7,575 nucleotides of DNA from JBFFXF01 sp041569895 (GTDB lineage: Bacteria; Planctomycetota; UBA8108; JACQVS01): NCBI GenBank assembly GCA_041569895.1, contig JBFFXF010000327.1:1-7575 (forward strand), written 5' to 3'. Within the stretch, counting starts at the first letter, position 1. The number at the start of each line of letters is the position of its first letter. Made by a program: the position numbers and the translations under genes. Shown piece by piece: positions 1 to 5,123 of this stretch. The notes below the pieces were generated by a model. It did not search any database. It was not told the origin of the DNA and saw only the letters and a program-made list of their open reading frames with translations.

Positions 1-353
1 CGGCGTTCGCCGCGATGGGATCGGTGTGCAACACGCTGAAGGAGTCCCAGAACCTCATCATGCCGGTGATGATCGTGCTCATCGTGCCGCTCTTCGCGAT
101 GGTCCCCATCGGACAGGACCCCAACGGCGCGCTCGCCAGGGTGCTCTCCTACGTGCCGCCCTTCACACCGTTCGTCATGATGAACCGCGCCGCCGGACCC
201 CCGAGCGCGCTCGAGTACGTGCTGACGACGGCGCTCCTCGTCGCCTCCATCGCGGTATCGATCTGGGGCGCGGGAAAGATCTTCCGTGTCGGGATCCTGA
301 TGACCGGCAAGCCACCGCGGCCGATGGAGATTGTGAGGATTTTGTTTCGTTGA
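1..353 (+). CDS. ABC-2 type transporter permease, C-terminal part (5' truncated by window)
   Basis: This is the C-terminal end of an integral-membrane permease, read from base 3 to a TGA at 351-353. About 116 residues are visible. The first residues, with a GSVCNTLKESQN stretch, resemble the segment before the last membrane helices of NatB-like ABC-2 exporters. Next come a hydrophobic helix (LIMPVMIVLIVPLFAMVPI), the motif SYVPPFTPFVMMNR, which is very typical of this family just before the last helix, and a final hydrophobic helix (VLTTALLVASIAVSIWGAGK) followed by a basic cytoplasmic tail. Such permeases pair with a separate ATPase to export ions, drugs or other small molecules; the substrate cannot be told from this fragment. 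The start and any ATPase partner lie outside the window. A hairpin immediately after the stop probably ends the transcript. The family call is strong; the subfamily is less certain. Confidence 0.85.
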   Translation, partial: AFAAMGSVCNTLKESQNLIMPVMIVLIVPLFAMVPIGQDPNGALARVLSYVPPFTPFVMMNRAAGPPSALEYVLTTALLVASIAVSIWGAGKIFRVGILMTGKPPRPMEIVRILFR

Positions 354-375
354 GCCAACGGGGAGATCCGTTGGC
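354..375 (+). terminator. Hairpin directly after the permease stop, possible terminator
   Basis: A perfect 8-bp inverted repeat, GCCAACGG (354-361) and CCGTTGGC (368-375), encloses a 6-base loop and begins at the base after the permease stop codon. The position is ideal for a transcription terminator. However, the following bases are TTCCGGCG rather than a T-run, so it is not a canonical intrinsic terminator. It may act with Rho, or simply protect the 3' end. Confidence 0.5.
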
Positions 376-392
376 TTCCGGCGACCCTTTCG

Positions 393-428
393 GTCCCGTC
401 CCCGGTCCCGTGCCCGTGCCCGTGCCCG
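393..428 (-). repeat. Hexamer array with G-quadruplex potential on the minus strand
   Basis: On the plus strand there are six C-tracts of three to four bases (395-397, 400-403, 407-409, 413-415, 419-421, 425-427), mostly as GTGCCC and GTCCC units. On the minus strand they read as GGGCAC repeats with loops of two to three bases, which satisfies the usual G-quadruplex pattern. It overlaps the end of the conserved core and matches the AACGGG/CACGGG array of the other copy in position and unit. Confidence 0.8.
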
Positions 429-485
429 AAAACGGTCGTCGTCGGTGAAGTCCACGCCGTCGGGGCCGGGTGATTGGAGTTGGAG
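419..485 (-). repeat. Composite element core, copy A
   Basis: Reverse-complemented, this 67-base segment aligns without gaps to plus-strand 2000-2066. By hand count 51 of 67 positions match. The best-conserved parts are CGGCCCCGACGGCG in the middle and GTTTTCGGG near the end, both outside the hexamer arrays. Similarity therefore is not just shared simple repeats. The two copies are in opposite orientations. Confidence 0.75.
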
Positions 486-486
486 A

Positions 487-522
487 CCGAGTCCGATTCC
501 GACTCCGACTCCGACTCCGAGA
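487..522. repeat. CCGACT-type hexamer array
   Basis: Six consecutive hexamers: CCGAGT, CCGATT, three of CCGACT, and CCGAGA. On the minus strand they read as GGAGTC/TCGGAR units and lie directly upstream of core copy A, as the equivalent array does for copy B. Variation falls at one or two positions of the unit, which suggests slippage growth followed by drift. Confidence 0.8.
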
Positions 523-572
523 TCCGAGACCGGAGATTCGCGGCGAGCCGATGCGGGGGCGCATTTCCGAGT

Positions 573-599
573 CTGCGTAATCTGGGTAATCTGCGTTCC
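573..599. repeat. Three-unit 9-base tandem repeat (CTGCGTAAT family)
   Basis: Three adjacent nonamers: CTGCGTAAT, CTGGGTAAT and CTGCGTTCC. The minus strand reads as GATTAC-containing units. I recall similar ATTACGCAGATTAC-like tracts in non-coding DNA of several bacterial phyla, but that is memory and not checked here. There is no clear counterpart in the second element. Confidence 0.65.
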
Positions 600-630
600 G
601 TTTCTCGCCAGCGGAGTCGAGCAACCACTC

Positions 631-680
631 GGGCACGGGACCGGGTCCGGGTCCGGGAACGGGTCCGGGAACGGAGACGG
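631..680 (+). repeat. (G3N3) hexamer array, strong G-quadruplex motif on the plus strand
   Basis: Seven GGG tracts start every six bases at 631, 637, 643, 649, 655, 661 and 667. Each is separated by exactly three bases (CAC, ACC, TCC, TCC, AAC, TCC). The array then decays into GGAGACGG and ends about 10 bases before the end of the chemotaxis-receptor gene. Because that gene is read on the minus strand, the array lies just beyond its stop codon, where a structure could affect the transcript end. Confidence 0.8.
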
Positions 681-690
681 TGGCGATGGG

Positions 691-1758
691 TCAGACCCGC
701 GTCTCTCCCGGTGACCCCAACATCCCCTTCAACCTCTCCGCGTCCTCCGCCAGGCGCCTCGACGTGTCGCGCATCTCCTGCGCCAGGCCGGAGGTCGATC
801 CGGCCGTGTCCGAGACCTCGCCGATGCGCTTGCTGACCTCGTCGGTCAGCATCGACGCCTCGGTGATGCTGCGGGCGATCTCCCCCACCGCGGCGCTCTG
901 CTCCTCCACCGTCCCGGCGACCGTCGTCGAGATCCTGGTGATCTGCGCGATGACTTCCGACGTCTTCTTGATGGCGTCGACCGACGTCTGCGCGTTCCCC
1001 TGGACGTCCTTGATCTTCTTGGCGATCTCGTCGGTCGCCTTCGTGGTCTGGCCGGCGAGCTGCTTGACCTCGTTGGCGACCACCGCGAAGCCCTTGCCGG
1101 ATTCTCCGGCCCGCGCGGCCTCGATCGTCGCGTTGAGCGCCAGCAGGTTGGTCTGCTCGGCGATCGAGTTGATGACGCCGACGACCTCGCCGATCTGCGC
1201 GCTCGACGAGCCGAGCTCGTCCATCAGGCTGACCGACACCGTCGACTGCTCCGACGCGTCGGTCGAGACGTCGCTCGCCGCCTGCGCCTGACTGGCGATC
1301 TCCTTGATGCTCGCCGAGAGCTCCTCCGCCGCGCCGGCGACGCTCTGGACGTTCAGGTTGGCGTTGGCGGCGGCGCCGGAGATCGACCGCGCGCTCGCGC
1401 ACAGGCTCTCGGCATCGCGGCAGAGCGCCGTCGCCTGCCGCGCCAGCTCGGCCACGCCGACGAGCACGGCCACCGCGGCCCTGTCGACGTCGGCCGGCGC
1501 GCCCCCCGGGACACCACCTCGGCGCCCGGCCGATCGCCCGACGAGAAAGCCCGCGACGCCGGCCACGAGCGCCCCGAGGACGAATCCGAGCGCCTCCCCC
1601 GGAACGCCGGCGAACGACCACGACGCGAGCCCGGAGCTGATGGAACCGGCCGGCGCCGCGACGAGGATGGCGAGAACGACGACCAGGGCCACGACGAGCG
1701 CGACCACCACCCGGCGAGCACCCGCCGGCCTCCCGTCTCGACCTGTGCGCACACGCAT
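691..1758 (-). CDS. Methyl-accepting chemotaxis protein (membrane-anchored, minimal sensor, no HAMP)
   Basis: A 355-residue chemotaxis receptor, which would control a CheA/CheW kinase complex. The N-terminus has a basic stretch, a membrane helix at about residues 17-37, a short loop of roughly 15 residues, and a second hydrophobic Gly/Ala-rich helix at about 52-74. A long helical coiled coil follows without a recognisable HAMP domain. The signalling tip is unmistakable: EQTNLLALNATIEAARAGE at about 201-219, then GKGFAVVANEVKQLA at 221-235. Glu/Gln/Ala-rich segments on both arms could hold methylation sites. With almost nothing outside the membrane, it probably senses a cytoplasmic or membrane signal, or a partner protein. 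The ATG at 1758 is preceded by GAGGAGGAG (1771-1779), a good but slightly distant ribosome site. No che genes are visible. Both sides are flanked by repeat elements. The signalling family is very secure; the ligand is unknown. Confidence 0.93.
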   Translation of the reverse strand: MRVRTGRDGRPAGARRVVVALVVALVVVLAILVAAPAGSISSGLASWSFAGVPGEALGFVLGALVAGVAGFLVGRSAGRRGGVPGGAPADVDRAAVAVLVGVAELARQATALCRDAESLCASARSISGAAANANLNVQSVAGAAEELSASIKEIASQAQAASDVSTDASEQSTVSVSLMDELGSSSAQIGEVVGVINSIAEQTNLLALNATIEAARAGESGKGFAVVANEVKQLAGQTTKATDEIAKKIKDVQGNAQTSVDAIKKTSEVIAQITRISTTVAGTVEEQSAAVGEIARSITEASMLTDEVSKRIGEVSDTAGSTSGLAQEMRDTSRRLAEDAERLKGMLGSPGETRV

Positions 1759-1895
1759 ACCGACGGCCCGCTCCTCCTCGCCAAAAGCTGCTCGCCACCT
1801 CCCCCACTCGGTTCTTCGGTCCGGGGAGTGTGGGGGGTTGAGGGTGTTCCGGGTAGATGGGGGTCAGTCTCGCGATCTCGGGTCTCGTCGCGCCC

Positions 1896-1919
1896 GTACT
1901 CGTACTCGTCCTCGTCCTC
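1896..1919. repeat. GTACTC/GTCCTC hexamer array
   Basis: Two GTACTC units followed by two GTCCTC units, perfectly tandem. The unit changes at a single base halfway, so the array looks like two successive slippage expansions. It occupies the outermost module position of element B. Confidence 0.75.
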
Positions 1920-1941
1920 GAAGCCCGGCGGGGACCGAGGC

Positions 1942-2010
1942 AGACTCGGATCGAAATCGGAGTCGGAATCGGAAATCGGAGTCGGTCCTCGGTCTCGGTC
2001 TCGGACTCCG
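1942..2010 (+). repeat. TCGGAR/TCGGTC-type degenerate hexamer array
   Basis: A run of hexamer-like units (TCGGAG, TCGGAA, TCGGTC and the like) with a few one- to three-base interruptions such as AAATCGG. It leads straight into core copy B. The segment begins with GCAGACTCGGA, also found in element A on the minus strand just before its matching array. That supports common origin of the two elements. Confidence 0.7.
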
Positions 2011-2066
2011 ATCGCTCGGCCCCGACGGCGGAGACGTGGTCGACGTCGGGGGTTTTCGGGAACGGG
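2000..2066 (+). repeat. Composite element core, copy B
   Basis: This is the partner of 419-485 on the opposite strand: ungapped, about 76% identical by hand count. Shared blocks include ACTCC, CGGCCCCGACGGCG and GTTTTCGGG. Most differences cluster in the central 15-20 bases after the GACGGCG block. Confidence 0.75.
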
Positions 2067-2144
2067 AACGGGAACGGGCACGGGCACGGGCACGGGAACG
2101 GGAACGGGAACGGGAACGGGAACGAGGACGAGGACGAACACGGG
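2061..2144 (+). repeat. AACGGG/CACGGG hexamer array, strong G-quadruplex motif
   Basis: Fourteen consecutive hexamers in perfect register: AACGGG x3, CACGGG x3, AACGGG x4, then AACGAG, GACGAG, GACGAA and CACGGG. Counting the GGG at 2058, eleven G-tracts occur every six bases with uniform three-base loops, so several overlapping G-quadruplexes are possible on the plus strand. Homogeneous blocks of one variant next to blocks of another point to replication slippage. The array lies about 40 bases past the pyruvate kinase stop. Confidence 0.85.
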
Positions 2145-2185
2145 CGCCCGATCCCCTGCCCGACCCGACGCCGTCAGCGCGGGCG

Positions 2186-3601
2186 TCAGGGAATCACATG
2201 CACATCCACCATATTCGTCTTCTGCCCCGCTCCCGGCGGGATGCCCGCCGTGATGATGATCGTGTCGCCCGAGGTCGCGATGCCGCTCTCGACCACGGCG
2301 CGCGTGCCGACGGTGATCATCTCGTCGGTGGTGTCGTAGAACGGGACGAGCCTCGGGATGACGCCCCAGAGGAGCGCCATCTGGCGATGCACCTCGGGGT
2401 TCGGGGTGATCGCCACGATCGGGGTCCTGGGGCGGTGGCGGGCGACGAGCCGGGCGGAGACGCCGGAGTAGCTCGACGTGACGATCGCCCGCGCGCCGAG
2501 CTCGAAGGCCATCTCCACCGTGGCGTCGGTGATCGCCTCCGCGGAGTCACGGGCGCGCACTTGGTGGCCCTCATAGATCCATTCCTCGTGCGGGAGGTTC
2601 TCCTCGGCGAACTCGGCGATGCGCGCCATCATGCGGACGCTCTCGACCGGGTGCTGGCCGGCGGCGGTCTCGCCGGAGAGCATCACCGCGCCGGTGCCGT
2701 CGAGGATCGCGTTGGCGACGTCGCTCGCCTCGGCGCGCGTCGGGCGGGAGCTGTGCATCATCGAGTCGAGCATCTGCGTCGCGGTGATCACCGGCTTGCC
2801 GACGCGCCGGCATTCGCGGATGAGGCGCTTCTGCGTGAACGGAACGTGCTCTGGCGGTGTCTCGACGCCGAGGTCGCCGCGCGCGATCATCACGCCGTCG
2901 GTGGCCTCGAGGATCTCGTCGAACTGGACGAGCGCCTCGGGCTTCTCGATCTTGACGATGATCGGCGTCGTCGATTTGAGCTCGACGAGCAGCCTGCGGA
3001 GCTCGATGACGTCGCGGGCGTTGCGCACGAACGACAGCGCCAGGAAATCGAGCTCGTGCTCGACCGCGAAGCGAGTGTCGCCGCGGTCCTTCTCGGTGAG
3101 CGTCGCGATCGACAGCCGCGCGCCGGGGAGAGAGACGCCCTTGCCCGAGGAGAGCGTGCCGCCCTCGATCACGGTGCACCGGAGCTCTCCCGAGCGGTTC
3201 TCCTCGACGCGGAGCTCGAGCTTGCCGTCGTCGAGGAGAAGCCGTTGACCCGCCTGCAGATCGATGGCGACCTCGGGATGCGGCAGGTGCACCTCATCCT
3301 CGCTCCCCGGCACCTCGCGGGGCGTCAGCGTCACCGTGGCGCCATCGCGGAGCTTCACCGATCCGTCGCGGATGCGACCGATGCGGATCTTCGGCCCCTG
3401 GAGGTCGCCGATGATCGGCAGCACGGCCTTCTCCTTCTCGGCGGCGGCGCGCAACAGATCGATGGTGCGGTGGTGATCCTCGTGCGTCCCGTGCGAGAAG
3501 TTGACGCGCGCGACGTCCATGCCGGCGCGCACCATGGCGCGGAGCGTCTCCTCGTCGCGCGACGCGGGGCCGATGGTGCAGACAATCTTGGTTCGCGGCA
3601 T
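2186..3601 (-). CDS. pyk: Pyruvate kinase
   Basis: Last step of glycolysis: phosphoenolpyruvate plus ADP to pyruvate plus ATP, in the cytoplasm. From the ATG at 3601 the protein is 471 residues, the usual bacterial length. Family signatures in order: KIVCTIGPAS (5-14), RVNFSHG (32-38), the hinge to the lid domain DLQGPKIRIG (66-75), KIEKPEAL with the catalytic lysine region (217-224), metal-binding ARGDLGVE (240-247), KPVITATQMLDSM (269-281) and SGETAAG (309-315). A C-terminal regulatory-type domain follows with TSSYSGVSARLVARHRP and ends at TNMVDVHVI. A GTG at 3619, directly after an in-frame TGA, could add six residues. I prefer the ATG because homologues normally begin a few residues before KTKIVCTIGPAS, yet neither site has a strong ribosome site. 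The gene follows the OsmC-family gene by 14-32 bases, so the two are probably co-transcribed. No key residue appears missing. Confidence 0.97.
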   Translation of the reverse strand: MPRTKIVCTIGPASRDEETLRAMVRAGMDVARVNFSHGTHEDHHRTIDLLRAAAEKEKAVLPIIGDLQGPKIRIGRIRDGSVKLRDGATVTLTPREVPGSEDEVHLPHPEVAIDLQAGQRLLLDDGKLELRVEENRSGELRCTVIEGGTLSSGKGVSLPGARLSIATLTEKDRGDTRFAVEHELDFLALSFVRNARDVIELRRLLVELKSTTPIIVKIEKPEALVQFDEILEATDGVMIARGDLGVETPPEHVPFTQKRLIRECRRVGKPVITATQMLDSMMHSSRPTRAEASDVANAILDGTGAVMLSGETAAGQHPVESVRMMARIAEFAEENLPHEEWIYEGHQVRARDSAEAITDATVEMAFELGARAIVTSSYSGVSARLVARHRPRTPIVAITPNPEVHRQMALLWGVIPRLVPFYDTTDEMITVGTRAVVESGIATSGDTIIITAGIPPGAGQKTNMVDVHVIP

Positions 3602-3633
3602 CTTCTCAGACAGGATCACTCATCGCCCGACGC

Positions 3634-4107
3634 TCAGCTCGACTCGATCGCCGCCGTCCACGAGACGTCGATGCAGTCCTTCACGGAGAGATACGCCGGG
3701 CACTTCTCGGCGTAGACCTCGAGCGCCCTTTCCGCTTTCTCCCGCAACCCGCCGGGAACCTGAAACGTGTATCGGATGCGAATCTTGGTGATCCGCATGA
3801 TTCCGCCGATCTCCTCGACGTCGCCCTCGACGTTGGCCACGAGGTTCTCGGCGGACGGTATGCCGCGCGCCTCCAGCGCGCCCCCGAGGGTGCCGCACAG
3901 TCACCCGGCGACGGCCGCCACCATGTGGTCCAGCGTGGCGGGGTACTCCTTGTCGATGACGGCGCCGTACTTCTCCCGGTAGAACTCGAGGATGCCGCCG
4001 TGCATCCCGTAATGAAACGGTTCCGGGAAACCCTCGAAGAGCGCGGTGCGGTGCGGCCCCTTGTGCTTCCGGATGACCGACCTGCTCGTGTGCACGACTC
4101 GACCCAT
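3634..4107 (-). CDS. OsmC-family peroxidase, putative selenoprotein (in-frame TGA = Sec69)
   Basis: One reading frame of 157 residues, interrupted only by TGA at codon 69. The N-terminal half begins MGRVVHTSRS and ends DHMVAAVAG just before the TGA. The second half continues LCGTLGGALEARGIPSAENL and then a typical OsmC beta-sheet and helix region. OsmC/Ohr proteins reduce organic hydroperoxides or handle reactive sulfur species with two cysteines. The first sits in a G-C-L/F motif at the start of the central helix, and the TGA occupies exactly that spot. The second is Cys136 (EKCPAY), 67 residues on, matching the roughly 65-residue spacing in E. coli OsmC and Ohr. A further cysteine (71) creates a Sec-Leu-Cys motif, and Cys145 is also present. 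The ATG at 4107 follows GGGGAGG with an 8-9 base gap. A SECIS-like hairpin follows the TGA. A nonsense mutation or sequencing error is possible, but it would be a striking coincidence at this codon. Confidence 0.85.
3847..3888 (-). promoter_or_regulatory. Candidate bacterial SECIS element
   Basis: Numbered from the base after the TGA in the mRNA, bases 13-17 (CUCGG) pair with 50-54 (CCGAG). G18-G19 can pair with C47-C48. Then a six-bp GCGCGC/GCGCGC upper stem (20-25 with 31-36) closes a five-base loop, UGGAG. The loop lies 25 bases after the TGA and has a G in its second position. Both agree with the general bacterial SECIS model recognised by SelB: loop about 16-37 bases downstream, G among the first two loop bases. 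In such GC-rich DNA a hairpin can arise by chance, so the fold is supporting evidence and not proof. Confidence 0.6.
3901..3903 (-). other. In-frame TGA predicted to encode selenocysteine
   Basis: The codon reads TGA on the minus strand, preceded by GCC GGG and followed by CTG TGC GGC ACC. It falls at the family's peroxidatic cysteine. Both flanking open segments share the frame and have family-typical sequence right up to the codon on each side. A TGC or TGT codon here would restore an ordinary OsmC protein with one base change. Confidence 0.82.
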
Positions 4108-4115
4108 GGCGTTCG

Positions 4116-4123
4116 CCTCCCCT
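4116..4123 (-). promoter_or_regulatory. Shine-Dalgarno site of the OsmC-family gene
   Basis: On the minus strand this reads AGGGGAGG, with eight bases between it and the ATG at 4107. It is one of the best ribosome sites in the window. It fixes the start, and it argues that the gene is actively translated and not decaying. Confidence 0.8.
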
Positions 4124-4162
4124 GTTTGCGGTGTCACGCAGTCCCTTGCGACTGTCTCGCCC

Positions 4163-5104
4163 TCACGAGGGCACCTCGAGCCCGGCGAGGGCCCTCGCGT
4201 GGCTCCGGACCGACTGGCCGACGACGTCGAGGTTGTAGCCGCCCTCGAGCGTGGCGATGACACGGCCACGCGGCATGGCGTCGACGAGGATCCCCGTCAG
4301 ACGGCCGAAGTCCTCGTTCTCGAGCATCAGGCCGCCGAGCGGATCGGCGCGGTGGGCGTCGAACCCCGCGCTGAGGATCGCGAGATCGGGCCTGAACTCG
4401 CCGACGATGCTCCGGATGTCGCTCCGGTAGAGATCGACATAGTCGGCCGCCGGAAATCGATGCGGCAACGGGCGGTTCAGCGTCCTCCCCTCGCCCTCGC
4501 CGCTGCCTCGCTCGTCCTCCGCGCCCGTGCCCGGATAGAACGGAAAGAGGTGGAGCGAGTAGTAGAACACCGTCGGGTCCTCGTAGAACACGTCCTGCGT
4601 GCCGTTGCCGTGGTGGACGTCGTAGTCGACGATCAGCACCCGCTCGCAGCCGCGCTGCTGCGCGTGACGCGCCGCGACGGCCGCGTTGTTGAAGAGGCAG
4701 AAGCCCATGGCGCGCTCCGGACAGGCGTGGTGCCCTGGCGGTCTGACGAGCGCGAAGCTCGCCGTCGCGTCGCCGTCGAGCACCCGGTCCACCGCCTCGA
4801 TCGCGGCGCCGGCGGCGAGTCGCGCCGCTTCCGCGCTGCGCGGCGAGTAGACGGTGTCCGGATCGAAGCGCCCGTGACCGCCGCGCGAGGACTCGATCAT
4901 CGAAAAGTGCGCTTTCGTGTGGCACCGGAGGATGGCCTCGTCGGATGCCGGTTCCGGCTCCACGCGCTCGATGGCCTCGGTGAGCTCGGCGTCCGCGGCG
5001 ATCGCTTCCTCGATGACGCGGAGGCGGTCGGCGCACTCGGGGTGCGACCCGGTGTCGTGCTCGAGGAAGACCGGCGAGGTGATCAGCGCGAGCCTGGACT
5101 CCAT
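4163..5104 (-). CDS. Histone deacetylase family hydrolase (AcuC / acetylpolyamine amidohydrolase type)
   Basis: A 313-residue zinc-dependent deacetylase of the arginase/HDAC superfamily. Bacterial members remove acetyl groups from proteins such as acetyl-CoA synthetase (AcuC), from acetylpolyamines, or from other small amides; which applies here is not visible. All catalytic parts are present: the His-His pair in RPPGHHACPE (H125, H126), the DYDVHHGNGTQDVFY block with zinc ligands D162 and H164, the third ligand D249 in SAGFDAHRADPLGG, and the transition-state tyrosine Y290 in LEGGYN. MGFCLFNNAAVAA (133-145) is also standard. The length is normal for a single-domain bacterial enzyme, without a leader peptide. 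The ATG at 5104 is preceded by CAGGAGAGCG, a clear ribosome site. The frame is open further upstream, but that would overlap the preceding gene. It starts 19 bases after the FG-GAP gene stop and ends 55 bases before the OsmC-family start, so it is likely an internal gene of that operon. Confidence 0.95.
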   Translation of the reverse strand: MESRLALITSPVFLEHDTGSHPECADRLRVIEEAIAADAELTEAIERVEPEPASDEAILRCHTKAHFSMIESSRGGHGRFDPDTVYSPRSAEAARLAAGAAIEAVDRVLDGDATASFALVRPPGHHACPERAMGFCLFNNAAVAARHAQQRGCERVLIVDYDVHHGNGTQDVFYEDPTVFYYSLHLFPFYPGTGAEDERGSGEGEGRTLNRPLPHRFPAADYVDLYRSDIRSIVGEFRPDLAILSAGFDAHRADPLGGLMLENEDFGRLTGILVDAMPRGRVIATLEGGYNLDVVGQSVRSHARALAGLEVPS

Positions 5105-5123
5105 CGCTCTCCTGTCGTCGCGC

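Larger units (their letters stand above)
354..690. other. Gene-free stretch between convergent genes, filled by composite repeat element A
   Basis: This stretch separates the 3' end of the permease (+) from the 3' end of the chemotaxis receptor (-). No convincing gene is present. Frames that stay open here translate into dipeptide repeats such as SDSDSD or PVPVPV, as any period-6 DNA would. Read on the minus strand from 680 to 393 the order is: a (G3N3)-family array, a nonamer array, a GGAGTC-type hexamer array, a 67-base core, then a (GGGCAC)-type array. The same order recurs on the plus strand at about 1896-2144, so this appears to be one copy of a dispersed composite element. Confidence 0.7.
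1759..2185. other. Gene-free stretch upstream of the chemotaxis receptor, holding composite repeat element B
   Basis: About 430 bases lie between the pyruvate kinase stop and the chemotaxis-receptor start, both on the minus strand. The first 130 bases next to the receptor start must contain its ribosome site and probably its promoter, but I see no convincing -35/-10 pair. The rest is hexamer arrays plus the 67-base core. Frames that remain open here give NGNGHGHG or VPVPVP peptides and are not credible genes. Confidence 0.7.

Noticed and set aside
393..680. CRISPR array
   Set aside because: Units are six or nine bases without unique spacers of constant length, and no cas gene is visible.
149..1807. 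A 552-codon open frame on the minus strand overlapping the chemotaxis receptor
   Set aside because: It is a shifted frame of the real receptor gene followed by repeat DNA, giving SESESE and RTRTRS peptides. The receptor frame has complete family motifs.
2167..2187. Terminator after pyruvate kinase
   Set aside because: GACGCC and GGCGTC can pair across a nine-base loop at the stop codon, but the stem has only six pairs and no T-run follows, so it is not convincing.
1828..2339. Plus-strand genes encoding Asn-Gly/His-Gly or Thr-Gly repeat proteins
   Set aside because: All frames of the hexamer arrays stay open because the period is a multiple of three. There is no ribosome site or non-repetitive domain.
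1304..3715. An 803-codon open frame on the plus strand
   Set aside because: It runs antisense through the 5' part of the chemotaxis receptor, the repeat stretch and all of pyruvate kinase. Its translation is Arg/Asp/Ala-rich with dipeptide runs. High-GC codon use keeps the opposite frame open; no family is recognisable.
3634..4107. OsmC-family gene read as a pseudogene or as two short genes
   Set aside because: Only one stop is present, at the catalytic cysteine codon. There is no frameshift, the ribosome site is strong and the second half has no start of its own with a ribosome site. Decay would not target that codon preferentially. A sequencing error remains possible.
4108..4269. N-terminal extension of the OsmC-family protein to an ATG at 4269
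   Set aside because: The extension overlaps the end of the deacetylase gene, has low-complexity Ser/Arg sequence, and ignores the strong ribosome site before the ATG at 4107.
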